The notes beneath the pieces were generated by a model. The model was given only the letters and a program-made list of their open reading frames with translations, was not told where the DNA came from and made no database searches. From Schizochytrium sp. CCTCC M209059 (lineage: Eukaryota; Sar; Bigyra; Thraustochytrida; Thraustochytriidae), in contig KN805412.1 in NCBI GenBank assembly GCA_000818945.1, positions 250,523-314,522 of the forward strand: a stretch of DNA of 64,000 nucleotides, given 5' to 3'. Each line of letters starts with the position of its first letter. Position 1 is the stretch's first letter. Of this stretch, positions 1 through 10,050 are shown one piece after another. Made by a program: the position numbers and the translations under genes.

Positions 1-1749
1 CTGCAGGCCCTCGAGCAGGCCGTGAATCTGGCCGAGCAGGGCGAGAAGAAGCTGAGACAGCAGCAACAAGCGAGCGAAGACAACCAGGGCGCACAGGGTT
101 CTCGCGAAGAATCTGCCCGCGACGCCTTTTATGCCAAACTCAGCCTCGCCTCGCTCGCCGTTCGCTGCAACCTGCACGGTATGTCGCCAGACGAAGTGCG
201 AAAAGTGGACCAGGTTCTCGCGGCATGCTGCAAGGCCAAGGATGTTGCAGATGATAACCAACTGAGTGCCGCCTTTGGACTCCGTGGTGTCCTGCTCAGC
301 CGCGCCGTTGGCGACTTTGAAAATGCCGTCGAGGCCTTTCAGCAGAGCCTTGCCCTGAATGAGGAGAATTGTGACAGTCTGTACTGTTTTGCCACCATTC
401 TCGATGAGGTCTTTCAGGAAAAAGACGAAGCTGCAAACTTGTACACCAAGGTACTGGCTCTGCAGCCTGGCAATGTGGCTGTCATGAACAACTTTGCCAC
501 TCTACTCATCGAGAAAACGCGCACGGCGCCGCCTCAGGAGCGGGGCCCCTTGCTCGAGCAGGCCAAGGCACTGTTGCGACGTGCACAGGATGAGGCACCT
601 GGGTTTCCTGCGTACAATTTGGCCTGCATCGCAGCTCAGGAGGTGGCTAGCAGCGCTCACGACCGGGAGCATCGCGCTATCGCTGCGCAAGAGTGCCGTT
701 CTTGGCTCATGAGAGCGCAACAAACAGGCGGTATTCCGGACGCGAGCATTTTGGAAGAGGACGAAGACCTTGCGAGCGTCAGAGGCGAGCCGTGGTTTGC
801 GCGCGCCGTCATGCAAGCCAAACATCCCAAATGCTTCGTCTTACCTTTTGCTGGACACTTTATTCTGCTGCGCGAGCCTACTGGGGGCGTTTGCAGCGAC
901 AGCGACCAACCCACAAGCATGCAAACTAGCTCGGAAAACGGCAACGATGGCGACTTTGATCTCGACAATCAAAACAATGTCGAAGGCGAAGGCGACATGG
1001 AGATGGAGATGGGTCAGGCCAAAGATGCGGTCGACGGCGCCGCAATGGAGGGCACCACCGGTTGGACTGTGTGGAATGCGAGCTATGTCATTCTTCGTTT
1101 CCTGGAGACCGAGCTCGCTGGCAAAGCTTTGCCCGGTTATCCGGCGCTAACGCGCGGAGCAGGCGCTGCGTGGTGGAAGGGCAAACGCGTACTGGACCTG
1201 AGCGCTGGTCTCGGAGTCCTGGGCATTGCGTGCGCCAAGCTGGGCGCCAACGTTGTGCTCACGGACATTGGTGCCAAGCAAGTGGCAACCATGGAAGCGA
1301 ATGTCGAGCTTAATGGCTTGTCCAAGGATCAGGCTGTCTGTGCGCCTCTTGCGTGGGGAGACGCGCAAAGCTTTGCCGACTTGCAGACGCGCTTTGGACC
1401 GTTTGACCTTGTTCTCGCAAGCGATCTTGTCTATGTTGGCATTCGCGACAATCTTCTTGAAAGTCTAGGGGCCACATTGCAACAGGCGGTACAGCATGAC
1501 CCCAAAACATCGGTCTTAATGTCTTTTGAAGAGCGTCAAGGACGTCGCGAGCGCGAATTTTTGGATCAGCTCTGCAAGGTCACCTCTTGCGAGTACACGA
1601 GGGTACAAGAAGCATCTCTTTTGCGTGATATCCGCGAGGCAGAACAAGGCAACTTGGCATCTGCACTCGCGGGGCTCATGATTCATGAGGAGCCTGACTT
1701 TTTTATGGCTATGCTTCGAGGCGTCTCGACGGACGACGCCTCCAAGTAA
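1..1749 (+). CDS. TPR-containing protein methyltransferase (METTL21/EEF2KMT-like), 5' truncated by window edge
   Basis: The reading frame is open from base 1 with no ATG near the edge, so the true start lies left of the window; it stops at TAA 1747-1749. The N-terminal third is helical and holds TPR-like repeats (about 250-510, with the pattern A..F..SLALNEEN and LALQPGN). An acidic linker rich in D, E and N (about 890-1030) follows. The C-terminal half is a class I SAM-dependent methyltransferase of the Methyltransf_16 group: motif I VLDLSAGLGVLGIACAKLG (about 1189-1245), an acidic loop LTDIG, and LVLASDLVYV where this family has its D/E-x-x-Y motif. Such enzymes methylate lysines of translation factors and chaperones; the substrate here is not deducible. 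The TPR plus Methyltransf_16 fusion could help recruit the substrate. Confidence 0.8.
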   Translation: MQALEQAVNLAEQGEKKLRQQQQASEDNQGAQGSREESARDAFYAKLSLASLAVRCNLHGMSPDEVRKVDQVLAACCKAKDVADDNQLSAAFGLRGVLLSRAVGDFENAVEAFQQSLALNEENCDSLYCFATILDEVFQEKDEAANLYTKVLALQPGNVAVMNNFATLLIEKTRTAPPQERGPLLEQAKALLRRAQDEAPGFPAYNLACIAAQEVASSAHDREHRAIAAQECRSWLMRAQQTGGIPDASILEEDEDLASVRGEPWFARAVMQAKHPKCFVLPFAGHFILLREPTGGVCSDSDQPTSMQTSSENGNDGDFDLDNQNNVEGEGDMEMEMGQAKDAVDGAAMEGTTGWTVWNASYVILRFLETELAGKALPGYPALTRGAGAAWWKGKRVLDLSAGLGVLGIACAKLGANVVLTDIGAKQVATMEANVELNGLSKDQAVCAPLAWGDAQSFADLQTRFGPFDLVLASDLVYVGIRDNLLESLGATLQQAVQHDPKTSVLMSFEERQGRREREFLDQLCKVTSCEYTRVQEASLLRDIREAEQGNLASALAGLMIHEEPDFFMAMLRGVSTDDASK

Positions 1750-2620
1750 GCCCAAGCTTCAATACCCGTAGAATAGACGAGACAAGACGAGTCGAATTGA
1801 GATGAGACGAGATCAAACACGGCTAGGCTAGGCAAGACCAAAAAAAGGTAGACTATCGTGGTGGACTTGCTCAGACTAGGCAAAGAATACGTTCAACTAG
1901 AGCCTAGACTCGATTTTTCATCCACAAAAAGTTTATTCGAGGAGAGCCTCTCTATTTCTTTCTGATCGTTTTTGTAAATCATCAGCCTTGCTTTTAAAAA
2001 AGCGAAAACAAAGGAAAGAGCTAGCCAGGCCTTATTTTTTTTTGTTTTGCAATTTCTCACCTCGAGAGATTTGGTCTGTTTCTGCTGAGTGGCTTTCAAG
2101 AAAAGCGATCCATTTCGTGCTCCCTCCTTCGTTCTGTTGAAAAGGAACTGAACTAGTTATGCTGCTTATCAGCAAACAAGTTCGCCATGAGCTAGCTGCA
2201 GCCAGAGACAGAGTAAACCCATTCGTCAAGAAAAGAATACAAGCTCAAAGTGACCCCAATCTCTCTTTCTGCGTCTTGCGGGACAATTCTGCCTGCCCGC
2301 CTGCCTGCCTGCCTGTGTGCTTGCTTGCTTGCTTTTTTTCTGACACTTGCTTGCAGCGCTCGCTTTGCCTCTGGACTCTATTGGAAAAAAAAACTCTCTT
2401 GCAAAACCCCGGAGGGTTTTGGACACATCAATTGCAGCGTAAACTGCCAAAATATACTCGCCTTGCTTTCGTTCTTCTTTATGAAGATCTTGACAATGAT
2501 AACTTGCTTCTTCACGATGTCTTGTTGCTGTTTTTGTTGTTGCCATCATGATTATTCGCTACAATATTCTTTTCAAAGATGATCTCCATTGTAGGGAGAC
2601 AAGACAATCGATTTTAATTT
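1750..2620. other. convergent intergenic region
   Basis: Lies between the 3' ends of two converging genes. It is AT-richer than the coding DNA and has GACGAGA-type short repeats (1776-1815), a GGCTAGGCTAGGC motif (1821-1833) and a CCTG/CTTG microsatellite (about 2290-2335). I see no convincing gene. Confidence 0.6.
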
Positions 2621-4010
2621 CTATTGCGCCTCGTCCATCGGCGCGGGAGGGGGCGACGCCTCACGCGGTGCGGAGCGAGATCGGCCACGGTCGGAGCGAG
2701 GAGGCGGCGGCCCCCGTCGGTCTTCATAGGGCCCATCGCGAGGAGGACCGCCACGATGATCGTCGTAGTAGTCGTCCCGGGGAGGGCGGCGGTCGTAGTA
2801 ATCGTCGCGACGGTAGTCATAACCTCCTCGGTACCCGCGATCATAATCGCGGTAGTCATGACGATCGTAGCGATCACGACCATAATCTCTACGATCATCG
2901 TGGCGGTCACGACGATCATAGCGATCGTAGCGATCGTAGCGGTCACGGCGATCGTAGTAAGGATCAACGGGCGGTTCATCCCGATAGCGGTCGCGCGGCG
3001 GCGAGCGATGCCTGCGTTTCGTCACAATCCATTTTGTTGGGGAATGAATCGTTATTATACATGTAGCACCCACACGCATTGCAAGAATTAGTATCCGAAA
3101 GACAACCACGATACAAGGCAAAACCTGACGCATTCTGAAATTGGCGAGTGAAGTGGGGTGAAAAGTGGGTGTTGCCCATCCTTTTCCGACGAAACAAAAC
3201 GTACCTGCGTCCTCCACCACGGCGACCGCCTCCGAATCCTCCGCGCATCTCATCCGCAGAGCGCCGGCCGCGTCGGGCCTTCTCAACAATAATTTCGCGA
3301 CTGCCCATCTCCTTGCCATTGGCCTTGGCAATAGCCTCATCGACGGCTTCATGACTTTCAAACTCGACAAAACCAAAGCCCTTGGGTCTGCGCGTATGGT
3401 AGTCGCGAGGAATGTAGCAATCGACAATATTTCCAAATTCCTTGAAAAAATCGCGAAGGTCGGTCGTGTTGAGACCATCTTCGATGTTTTTCACGAGAAT
3501 CGACGTCTGCACAGGGCCTCCTCCACCACGTCTCGGCGGGGGACCTCCGCGGCCTCGGCCCCTCTCGCGCCGGTCCTCCCTGCGAGATCCACGACTACGC
3601 TCATCAAACTCGCGTTCGCGACGTCCATGGCCTCTATCATAATCGCGACCATCGTCACGATGCCCACGGCGTCTCCTGTCGTATTCTCCGTCCTCGTCAT
3701 CGTATTCGCGGTCGTCGCGCTCGCGGCGTTCGCGGCGGTCGCGGCGGTCATCCTCGCCATCACGAGCAGAGTCGCCGTTGCCTGCGTCATCATCGGCGGC
3801 GTCATCATCGCCTCTTGCGCCGTCATCGCCATCCTGGTCGGCCTCTACGTTATTGGCGCCCTGGCGGTGGTGGTCGTCGTCGTTCTCGTTGTCGTCGTTG
3901 TTGGCGTCACCGTTGGTGCCTTCGCGATCCCCCTTGCTGGCGGCGGCGACTTCCTCCTCGCGATCGTTGGCGCCGTCATCGCCGGCGAGGTCGTCGTAGA
4001 GGTCGCTCAT
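2621..4010 (-). CDS. SR-type splicing factor with one RRM (SCL/SRSF10-like)
   Basis: Two exons: complement(join(2621..3011,3205..4010)), 398 aa. The intron (3012-3204) has donor CAG|GTACG and acceptor GCAG|G, and joining restores a continuous arginine-rich frame. Residues 1-150 are acidic then RE/RD-rich with an RGG patch. The RRM spans about 165-242, with RNP2 ILVKNI and RNP1 KGFGFVEF. The segment IPRDYHTRRPKGFGFVEF followed by a conserved 'DEMR' tail closely resembles plant SCL and animal SRSF10 proteins. The C-terminus (269-398) is RY/RD-rich, ending in RSDRGRSRSAP. Expected role: nuclear pre-mRNA splicing or alternative splicing. The start at 4010 (MSDLYDDLAG) is chosen because the upstream in-frame stretch is not conserved-looking; an upstream start near 4397 is the alternative. 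Confidence 0.85.
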
Positions 4011-4915
4011 GGCGCTAACCGCGTCGACGTCGGTCTCCGAAGACAGCTCACTCCCGTGAGCCGCTGCCTTTACTCGCGTTTTGGTTGGCGCTGCGGCGCA
4101 CCATATCCTCGCACAGCCTCTTTCCACAGCTCCAGACTGATCGAAACTAGTTCCCGCGACTATATGCTCTGCTTGCGTCTGGCTGACTTGCTGCCAGACT
4201 GACTGTGACTGACTGTGCTGATCGAATGAGGCGAGTTCCTTCCTCCGTGGTCTTGGCTCTCCATCGTTGCCGAGGTGCATCGGAAGGCAAGGCCGTCGAG
4301 GAGCACGCACGTCGGAGCGTGCCGCGGGAGCAAGAGCCGCAGCCAGGCGCTTCCGCTTAAGCCGCCTTCGCCAGTCCAGTCTCGGCGTGAGTGCCAACGA
4401 GGATCCAACTTCGAGTTAGGCCAGGCCTAGGCCTAGTTATGTATCAATGACTCGGAATGATGAACCGCTGTGTATGTTGAGAGAGAGAGAGAGAGAGCAA
4501 AACCGAATTCTCTCTTTCTCCGGCTTCGCGACGGTTCTTCGCGACCAGCCCTCTCGCTCGCGTGCGCGCGCGCTCCTTCGAGGAGAAACGGACGGACGAC
4601 CGCGCCCCGCCGAGGACGCCCGCGCCCGCCCGCCCGCCCGCTCGCCCGCCCGCGCCTGGCCACGCCTGGCCCCGCGCGAAAAGCGCTGAGGCAAAGGTGA
4701 GCGACCTGGCACGACTCCGCCCGACGGGGGGTCGCGCTGCAGCGGACGGCCTGACACACGGCGCGCAGCTCGCCTGCGTCGACCTCGCGCGGCACAGAGC
4801 GGCACTCGGGGCCTTTGCGTGCGTGCGTGCGTGCGTGCTAGCGTGCTAGCGTGCAAGTGCGCGTCGCGGCGGTGGAGCGTAGAAGCGACTGACGGACGCT
4901 CTTGAGCGAGCAAAA
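4011..4915. promoter_or_regulatory. divergent promoter region between the SR protein and Rab5 genes
   Basis: About 900 bases separate two divergent starts. It contains the palindrome-rich motif TAGGCCAGGCCTAGGCCTAG (4417-4436), a GA run (about 4480-4497), a CGCC-rich tract (about 4620-4660) and a GCGT run (about 4818-4850). It probably holds both promoters and 5' UTRs; no gene is seen. Confidence 0.45.
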
Positions 4916-5500
4916 ATGTCGGGAAAGACGCACCACTCGAAGCTCGTCCTCTTGGGGGACACCGCCGTGGGCAAGTCGTGCCTGGTCGTGCGGTTCGTGC
5001 GCGACGAGTTTTTCGAGTTCCAGGAGCCGACCATTGGCGCAGCCTTTTTGACGCAAACAGTGACGCTCGACGATGCAACTGTGAAGTTTGAGATCTGGGA
5101 CACGGCCGGCCAGGAGCGGTACCGAAGCCTCGCGCCAATGTACTATCGCGGTGCCTCGGCCGCGGTCGTAGTGTACGACATAACAAACCGCGAGTCTTAT
5201 GATGGTGCAAAGTCATGGATCACCGAGCTGCAGCGTCGCGGAGACCCCAATGTGATTCTGGCACTCGCAGGCAACAAGGTCGACAACGAAGAGCAGCGAC
5301 AGGTTCCCAAAGAGGAGGTTCAAGAGTACGCCAACGAGAACGGAATTGTCTTTTTCGAGACTTCAGCCAAGACGGCACAAAACGTGCGGGAGCTCTTTGT
5401 AGAAATTGCCAACAAGCTTCCCAAGACTGAGCAGGCCGACGAAGCGTCCGCCTTCCCCGTCACGGATGACGTCAGTGAAGAGAAGCGCGGCTGCTGCTAA
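4916..5500 (+). CDS. RAB5: Rab5-family small GTPase
   Basis: 194 aa, single exon. All G-box motifs are present: P-loop GDTAVGKS (14-21), switch I PTIGAAF, DTAGQE (about 61-66), NKVD (about 119-122) and ETSAK (about 148-152). The sequence FLTQTV, together with the YYRGASAAVVVYDIT block, matches Rab5 closely. The C-terminus KRGCC carries two cysteines for double geranylgeranylation. Rab5 controls early endosome fusion and endocytic traffic. The ATG in CAAAAATGTC at 4916 is the first codon giving the family-typical short N-terminus. The Rab geranylgeranyl transferase beta gene lies 2-3 kb to the right. Confidence 0.95.
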   Translation: MSGKTHHSKLVLLGDTAVGKSCLVVRFVRDEFFEFQEPTIGAAFLTQTVTLDDATVKFEIWDTAGQERYRSLAPMYYRGASAAVVVYDITNRESYDGAKSWITELQRRGDPNVILALAGNKVDNEEQRQVPKEEVQEYANENGIVFFETSAKTAQNVRELFVEIANKLPKTEQADEASAFPVTDDVSEEKRGCC

Positions 5501-6134
5501 TGCGCGTCTTCATTCTTTGGATCTTTGCGCCAACCTCAGTCCTTTATTCTTTTCCACACCTTTCCATTTGATCCTCGTGCTTTTCGAGTTGACCAAGGTT
5601 ATTCGCTCTGTAGAAACCAAACTACTGGTAGGAAGGTATATTTTACCATAGTTTTGCGCTTACGTTTTTATTGCCCCCTTCCCCGCCTATTTTGACGCCG
5701 ATCTCACGGATGATTTGCGAATTGATTGTAAAAAGAAATCTTGCTGCGGAGACATCAAACAGAACGAGACAAGGACGTACAAAGCACTTTGTTGACGTCG
5801 CTGTCCCTCGACCTGCACTTTTTTCTTCGCTTTTCTCCAACTTCCTCTTTTCATCTTTTCCAAGTCGCTTTCACGATGCAGGACTGCGTTTCACGCGGCA
5901 TGATGATCAGCGACTTGAAGTCAAGTCGAACTGAGAATTATGTCCGCGGCGTTCGTCAATTCATTTCCCAATGCTGATGGACATCTGCTTCGCTTCTGCC
6001 GCGGATCTTCATTTCGCTTTTTCGAGATCTCAAGTGGTAGGGATTTTTTCTCTTCTACCACTGCCCCCCTCCCCATGCCTCTAAAATACAATCTTTTGAA
6101 TACGTGGAAACTGAGTTGAAGGCCTGGCCGGTTG
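5501..6134. other. convergent intergenic region
   Basis: 3' flanks of the converging Rab5 and EMC8/9 genes. The sequence is T-rich and pyrimidine-rich. No gene or repeat of note is seen. Confidence 0.6.
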
Positions 6135-6973
6135 CTACACAAGATTAAGGTTCCTCCAATCCGAGGTAGAATCGTGCATAAAGTCGTCCATATCAAAAAC
6201 GATGTCTTGGCGGCCCTCTTTGAGGAGCTTGGTAAACTCTTTGGTGTTATCGAGCTCAGTCTTCCACTTACTGGATGAAGAAAAGCCATCACCACTGCTC
6301 TTGAGTGTCATGATGTCCAAGGCGGTCGTGCTTTCGTCGCTCAGGTTTTTGTTTAGGACTCGCACAAGGCACATTCCCTGGGTGCCCGAGATGGTCTGCA
6401 ACTTCTTGAAGACGGCAAGGGTAGGCTTGGGTACAGTGTCGACGTTGCCGCGAGAGGTCGCATAGTACCAGCCGACGATTTTAGAGCCCTCGGGGGTCTG
6501 TTCGCTCTTGCAGTACTCCTCCACGAACGCAGTGCCGATTTCGACAATGGGACCCATCATGGGCGCATGGCAAAAGGGGATCGCATCCGAGACCGAGATC
6601 TTACCCTTGGTTTCCGCGCCAATGAGCATACCTGTGTAAGTAATCGCAAAAAGTAGAAATCACAACAAAATTGAGAGTGCCTACCTGTGTCAGTATTGCT
6701 CTTTAAAATATGTACACGCTATTGGCCATAATTGTGGCGAGAAACGCTTCATTGTCGTTGTAAAAGCATGGCAAGGGCCGCCGTAAGAGTAAGAGAAGAA
6801 TAGCAAGAAAGAAAGAAAGAAGACTTACCGCTCGTTTCTGCCCACGGGTGTTTTGCTGCGTGCAAGAGGATCTTGAGGTGCGCCTGCCGGCCCACAATTC
6901 CGCCCTGTGCAGGCGCCAGCGCCTCCTTGGCGGCAGCAGCCAACTCGCTCACTTCATCCACCTTGTCGCCCAT
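6135..6973 (-). CDS. EMC8: ER membrane protein complex subunit 8/9
   Basis: Two exons: complement(join(6135..6631,6829..6973)), 213 aa. The intron (6632-6828) has donor AGCG|GTAAGT and acceptor ACAG|G. Exon 1 gives the conserved N-terminal block HLKILLHAAKHPWAETSG, and exon 2 continues with MLIG, IPFCHAPMMGPIVEIG and VGWYYATSRG. This is the EMC8/9 (UPF0172) signature, an MPN-like fold lacking a protease site. The EMC inserts and folds transmembrane proteins in the ER; EMC8/9 is a cytosolic scaffold subunit. The C-terminal WKTELDNTKEF segment and the 213-residue length fit the family. Confidence 0.88.
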
Positions 6974-7482
6974 GGCGCTGCTCTCGTGCCCCTGTCTCGT
7001 CTCGTGCGTGCCAGTTTGGCGCAAAAGACCGCGAGCTTGGGGCCGCAAATATGCAAGCGCAAGCGTGCAGGCAGGTCCGCAGGCGAGGGAGAAGGCGAAC
7101 AGACGATGGCGGAAGTCTCGGTGGCCTGCCTCCCCGCGCGCGCGCGATATTGAGAATTGATGCAATCAATCAATGAGTCAATCAGATGCCGCCGCTTTGT
7201 TCTTTATACACCAGCCTATTATACTATACTTGGTCTTTGCAAACATAGGCTATTACAGGAAAGAACATAGCCTTTGTTCCTTACATGCATGACAACAAGC
7301 TATAGCTAGCTATTAGCAAGCTCGGCATAGCTAATGAAGGAAAACGAAGAGGAGCTCGAAGAACGAAATGCCAAGAGAAAGGGGAATGAAAAAAGGACGT
7401 AGAGCCCATTACATACTAATACATTGTCAATGTTGCTGGCAGAAGGAAGAGCAAGCAAGCGAGGAAGAGTCGAACCGTTAAG
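6974..7482. other. intergenic region upstream of EMC8/9
   Basis: Holds the EMC8/9 promoter side and the 3' flank of the next minus-strand gene. It is AT-rich in the middle, with clustered AGCTATAGCTAGCTATT-like short palindromes (about 7300-7320). No gene is seen. Confidence 0.5.
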
Positions 7483-8568
7483 CTAGCAAAGCGAAGCGTG
7501 CGGCGGGAGCACGCTCATGGGCAATGCCAGCACCGGTGAGATCTGAGCTGGCGTTGCAATGCTGTGTAGGAGCTCGAGACCGCAGAGCCCAAAAAATGTG
7601 TGGAACAAGTCACTAACGTTGCCCGGGCGGTCCGCGATTCCACCGGCGTCCTCGTCCTGGCATTCGAGGATGAATTTGCAGAGGCGGTCACGGTCGATCC
7701 AGTCGATGCGTCCAAGCATCTTGAGACAGGTGAGCGCCCAAAAGCTGTAGCAAACGTCGGCCTGTTTCTCTGGACGTCCGTTGAGCCCGCCCGAGTCACA
7801 TTGGCGCTCAGCGAGCCACCAGGCAAGTTCGTCGGCCTCGTCTGCAGGCAGCTCGTGGCCTGCGACCTTGAGCGCGCCCAAGGCCGTATATGTGAATGCA
7901 GCATGCGACTCGGCGTGCGGGACCTGTCCGAAACCGCCGTCTGCGGCGTTGCGGCAGCTCAGCACGTAGCGAACTGCGCCAGCAAGGTCGACGACCTCGA
8001 GACGACCAAGGATTTGAAGACAAAAGAGCGCACAGCAAGTGTAGCGTGTGTCCTTTTCGCCAGACCACTCGTCCGCAAAGGATCCGTCTGGCTGTTGACG
8101 TGCGGCCACGTAGGCAGCGACGGCGTCAGCGTCAATTTTGTCGAGCGCGCCGCACTGCGCCAACACGTAGACTGCAAACTGCGTATTGATGACGTTGGTA
8201 TCGTGGCCGACGTTTCCCGCAAAGCCTGCAGAGGTCTTGTCCTGGCACTTGAGCGCCCAGGCGACAATTTCTTCGGTGTTTACCTTGTCCTGTGCACTCA
8301 AGATCTGCAGCGAGCCAAAGGCCCAGAAGACGCCTTGTACCCGGATGTGCTCGATCGAGAGCATTTCGAGCGTATCTTTGGTCTCTTTTTCCTTGCGCCA
8401 AAAGTCGAGCACGTACGCGACATGTTTCTCGCGCATGAAGCCGTCCACGTCGCCGTCGCGCTTGCGCAGCTCCCTTTCCAGCCTGTCGATCTCCGCGCCG
8501 CGCGCCGCGCTCTCCGCCTCCAGCACGCCCACCCGCGCGCGCAGCGCCTGCTCCGCGGCCTCGGCCAT
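7483..8568 (-). CDS. RABGGTB: Rab geranylgeranyl transferase beta subunit
   Basis: 361 aa, single exon, starting at the ATG in reverse orientation at 8566-8568. After a coiled-coil-like N-terminal extension (1-40, rich in R, E and A) comes the alpha-alpha barrel of prenyltransferase beta subunits: HVAYVLDFWRKE, then repeated QxxDGGF-type units (RQQPDGSFADEW, CRNAADGGFGQVP, ERQCDSGGLNGRPEK). The zinc ligands Asp and Cys are visible in ADVCYSFW and the third ligand His in DLFHTFFG. The enzyme attaches geranylgeranyl groups to C-terminal cysteines of Rab GTPases, with the alpha subunit and REP. A Rab5 gene with a CC end is nearby. Confidence 0.93.
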   Translation of the reverse strand: MAEAAEQALRARVGVLEAESAARGAEIDRLERELRKRDGDVDGFMREKHVAYVLDFWRKEKETKDTLEMLSIEHIRVQGVFWAFGSLQILSAQDKVNTEEIVAWALKCQDKTSAGFAGNVGHDTNVINTQFAVYVLAQCGALDKIDADAVAAYVAARQQPDGSFADEWSGEKDTRYTCCALFCLQILGRLEVVDLAGAVRYVLSCRNAADGGFGQVPHAESHAAFTYTALGALKVAGHELPADEADELAWWLAERQCDSGGLNGRPEKQADVCYSFWALTCLKMLGRIDWIDRDRLCKFILECQDEDAGGIADRPGNVSDLFHTFFGLCGLELLHSIATPAQISPVLALPMSVLPPHASLC

Positions 8569-9017
8569 GCTCGCGCCCCTCTCTCACTCGCCCGCTGCTC
8601 GACGTCCCGCGCGGCGTCGCGTCGGGGCCCTCTCCGCGGGGTGGTCCGGCAGCAGCGGCGAGCCGAAGAAGGAGGAGAAGAAGAAGAGGACGAAGACGGC
8701 GAGCGAGACGAAGGCGCCGGTGAAGTTGGTCGTGTTCGCAGGTTGAGGAGAGGGCGCCGGCTCGCTCTGCTTGCTTGCTTGCTTGTGTGCCTGTCTCGTA
8801 ACAAACAACCTATGCTAGGCCTAGTAGTAAAGAACAAGGAGGAGGAAAGAAAGAAAGAAAGAAAGGACTCGCAAGAACCACAAAAGCGCACATTGAAAGG
8901 ACGCCGCCGCTGCAGACCACAAACTGCAGCAGAAGATTTTCCTCGCGCCAGCGCACGAGAAGGCAGACACGCACGCAGGCACGCACGCACGCCCCGGGGT
9001 GAACGAATAAAGGAAAG
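8569..9017. promoter_or_regulatory. bidirectional promoter region between RABGGTB and the RidA-like gene
   Basis: 449 bases between divergent starts. It includes CTTG repeats (about 8770-8786), the palindromic motif GCTAGGCCTAGTAG (8814-8827) and an AAAG run (about 8846-8862). Confidence 0.45.
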
Positions 9018-10050
9018 ATGCAGGCTTCCCTCGCCAACGTCGCGCGCCGCGCCGCCGTCGCGCAGAAGACGCAGGCCCTCCAGGCCGCGCCCGTGCTCAT
9101 GCGCGGCGTGCATACCGAGGCCAAGCTCGAGAAGCTCGGCTACACGCTGCCCCAGGTCGCCAGTCCCAAGGGCAGCTACCAGCTTTGTAAGTTTCAACGC
9201 TCGTAGCCAGATCAGAATCGATCAGCCTCGATCTGATTTGATCCAACATGATCGAACCTGATCCAACCTGATCCAACCTGGTCAGCAACCAGATGGATGT
9301 GCCCGATAAAGAAAGATTGAAAGAAGAAAACGCACACTCACAGCTCTGCGGAACACCGATTCGTCTCGATGAATATTCGCTCGTTCCTTTGCGCGTGCAT
9401 TGACACAGGCGTCCGCTCCGGCAACCAGATGTTCACGGCTGGCCACCTGCCGCAGCCGGCCAACGGCGACCTTCTCGTTGGCAAGGTTGGCGTCGACCTC
9501 AGCGTTGAGGAGGCCAACAAGGCCGCCCAGTACTGCGCTCTTAGCATCCTCGCCACCCTCAAAGGTGAGTTTTGAGACGACGGCATCCTGCGACATGTAT
9601 TTTGTCTCGCAAGTTGACTGCGTGCGTGAAAGAAAGAATGAAAAAATGACTCACGCTCTCTTTGGTCGTGGAAATTGTAAATGTATATACAGCCGAGCTC
9701 GGTGACCTCGACCGCGTCGCGCGCGTCGTCAAGGTTGTTGGCTTTGTCAACTGCGCTGACGGCTTTGCGCAGCAGCCTCAGGTCATCAACGGCGCCTCCG
9801 ACCTCTTCGCCGAGGTTCTCGGAGAGCGTGGACTTGTAAGTTCAATCCGGAGATCCCGCGCGAACCTTTTTCTGTCACACCACATGGAGACTGACCAAAT
9901 TTCACCTGTCGAAATGTCTCTTTCTTTTTCTTTCTTTTTATAAAATGCCTTTCCACCTTCTCACAGCACGCCCGCTCCGCTGTCGGCACCAACTCGCTTC
10001 CGCTCAACATCCCCGTTGAGGTTGAGGCGATCGTCGAGATCAGCGAGTAA
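9018..10050 (+). CDS. mitochondrial RidA/YjgF-family protein
   Basis: Four exons: join(9018..9186,9409..9564,9693..9835,9967..10050), 183 aa. All introns are GT-AG (TTT|GTAAGT, AAAG|GTGAG, CTT|GTAAGT). Residues 1-34 (MQASLANVARRAAVAQ...) are basic and hydroxylated without acidic residues, so a mitochondrial presequence is likely. The body has the RidA pattern: SGNQMFTAGHLP, GKVGVDLSVEEANKAAQ, LGDLDRVARVVKVVGFVNC and HARSAVGTNSLPLNIPVEVEAIVEI. It belongs to the longer YjgF subgroup with the 'ARSAVG' motif. RidA deaminates reactive enamine/imine intermediates from PLP enzymes; the usual catalytic Arg is matched by HARSAVG. The exact substrate is unknown. Confidence 0.9.

Noticed and set aside
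7440..7490. Possible tRNA T-loop-like sequence near AGTCGAACCG
   Set aside because: No cloverleaf could be built around it; no tRNA or rRNA gene was found in the window.
7600..9261. Plus-strand open frame of 553 codons antisense to RABGGTB
   Set aside because: It is a shadow of a confidently identified gene and has no recognisable domain.
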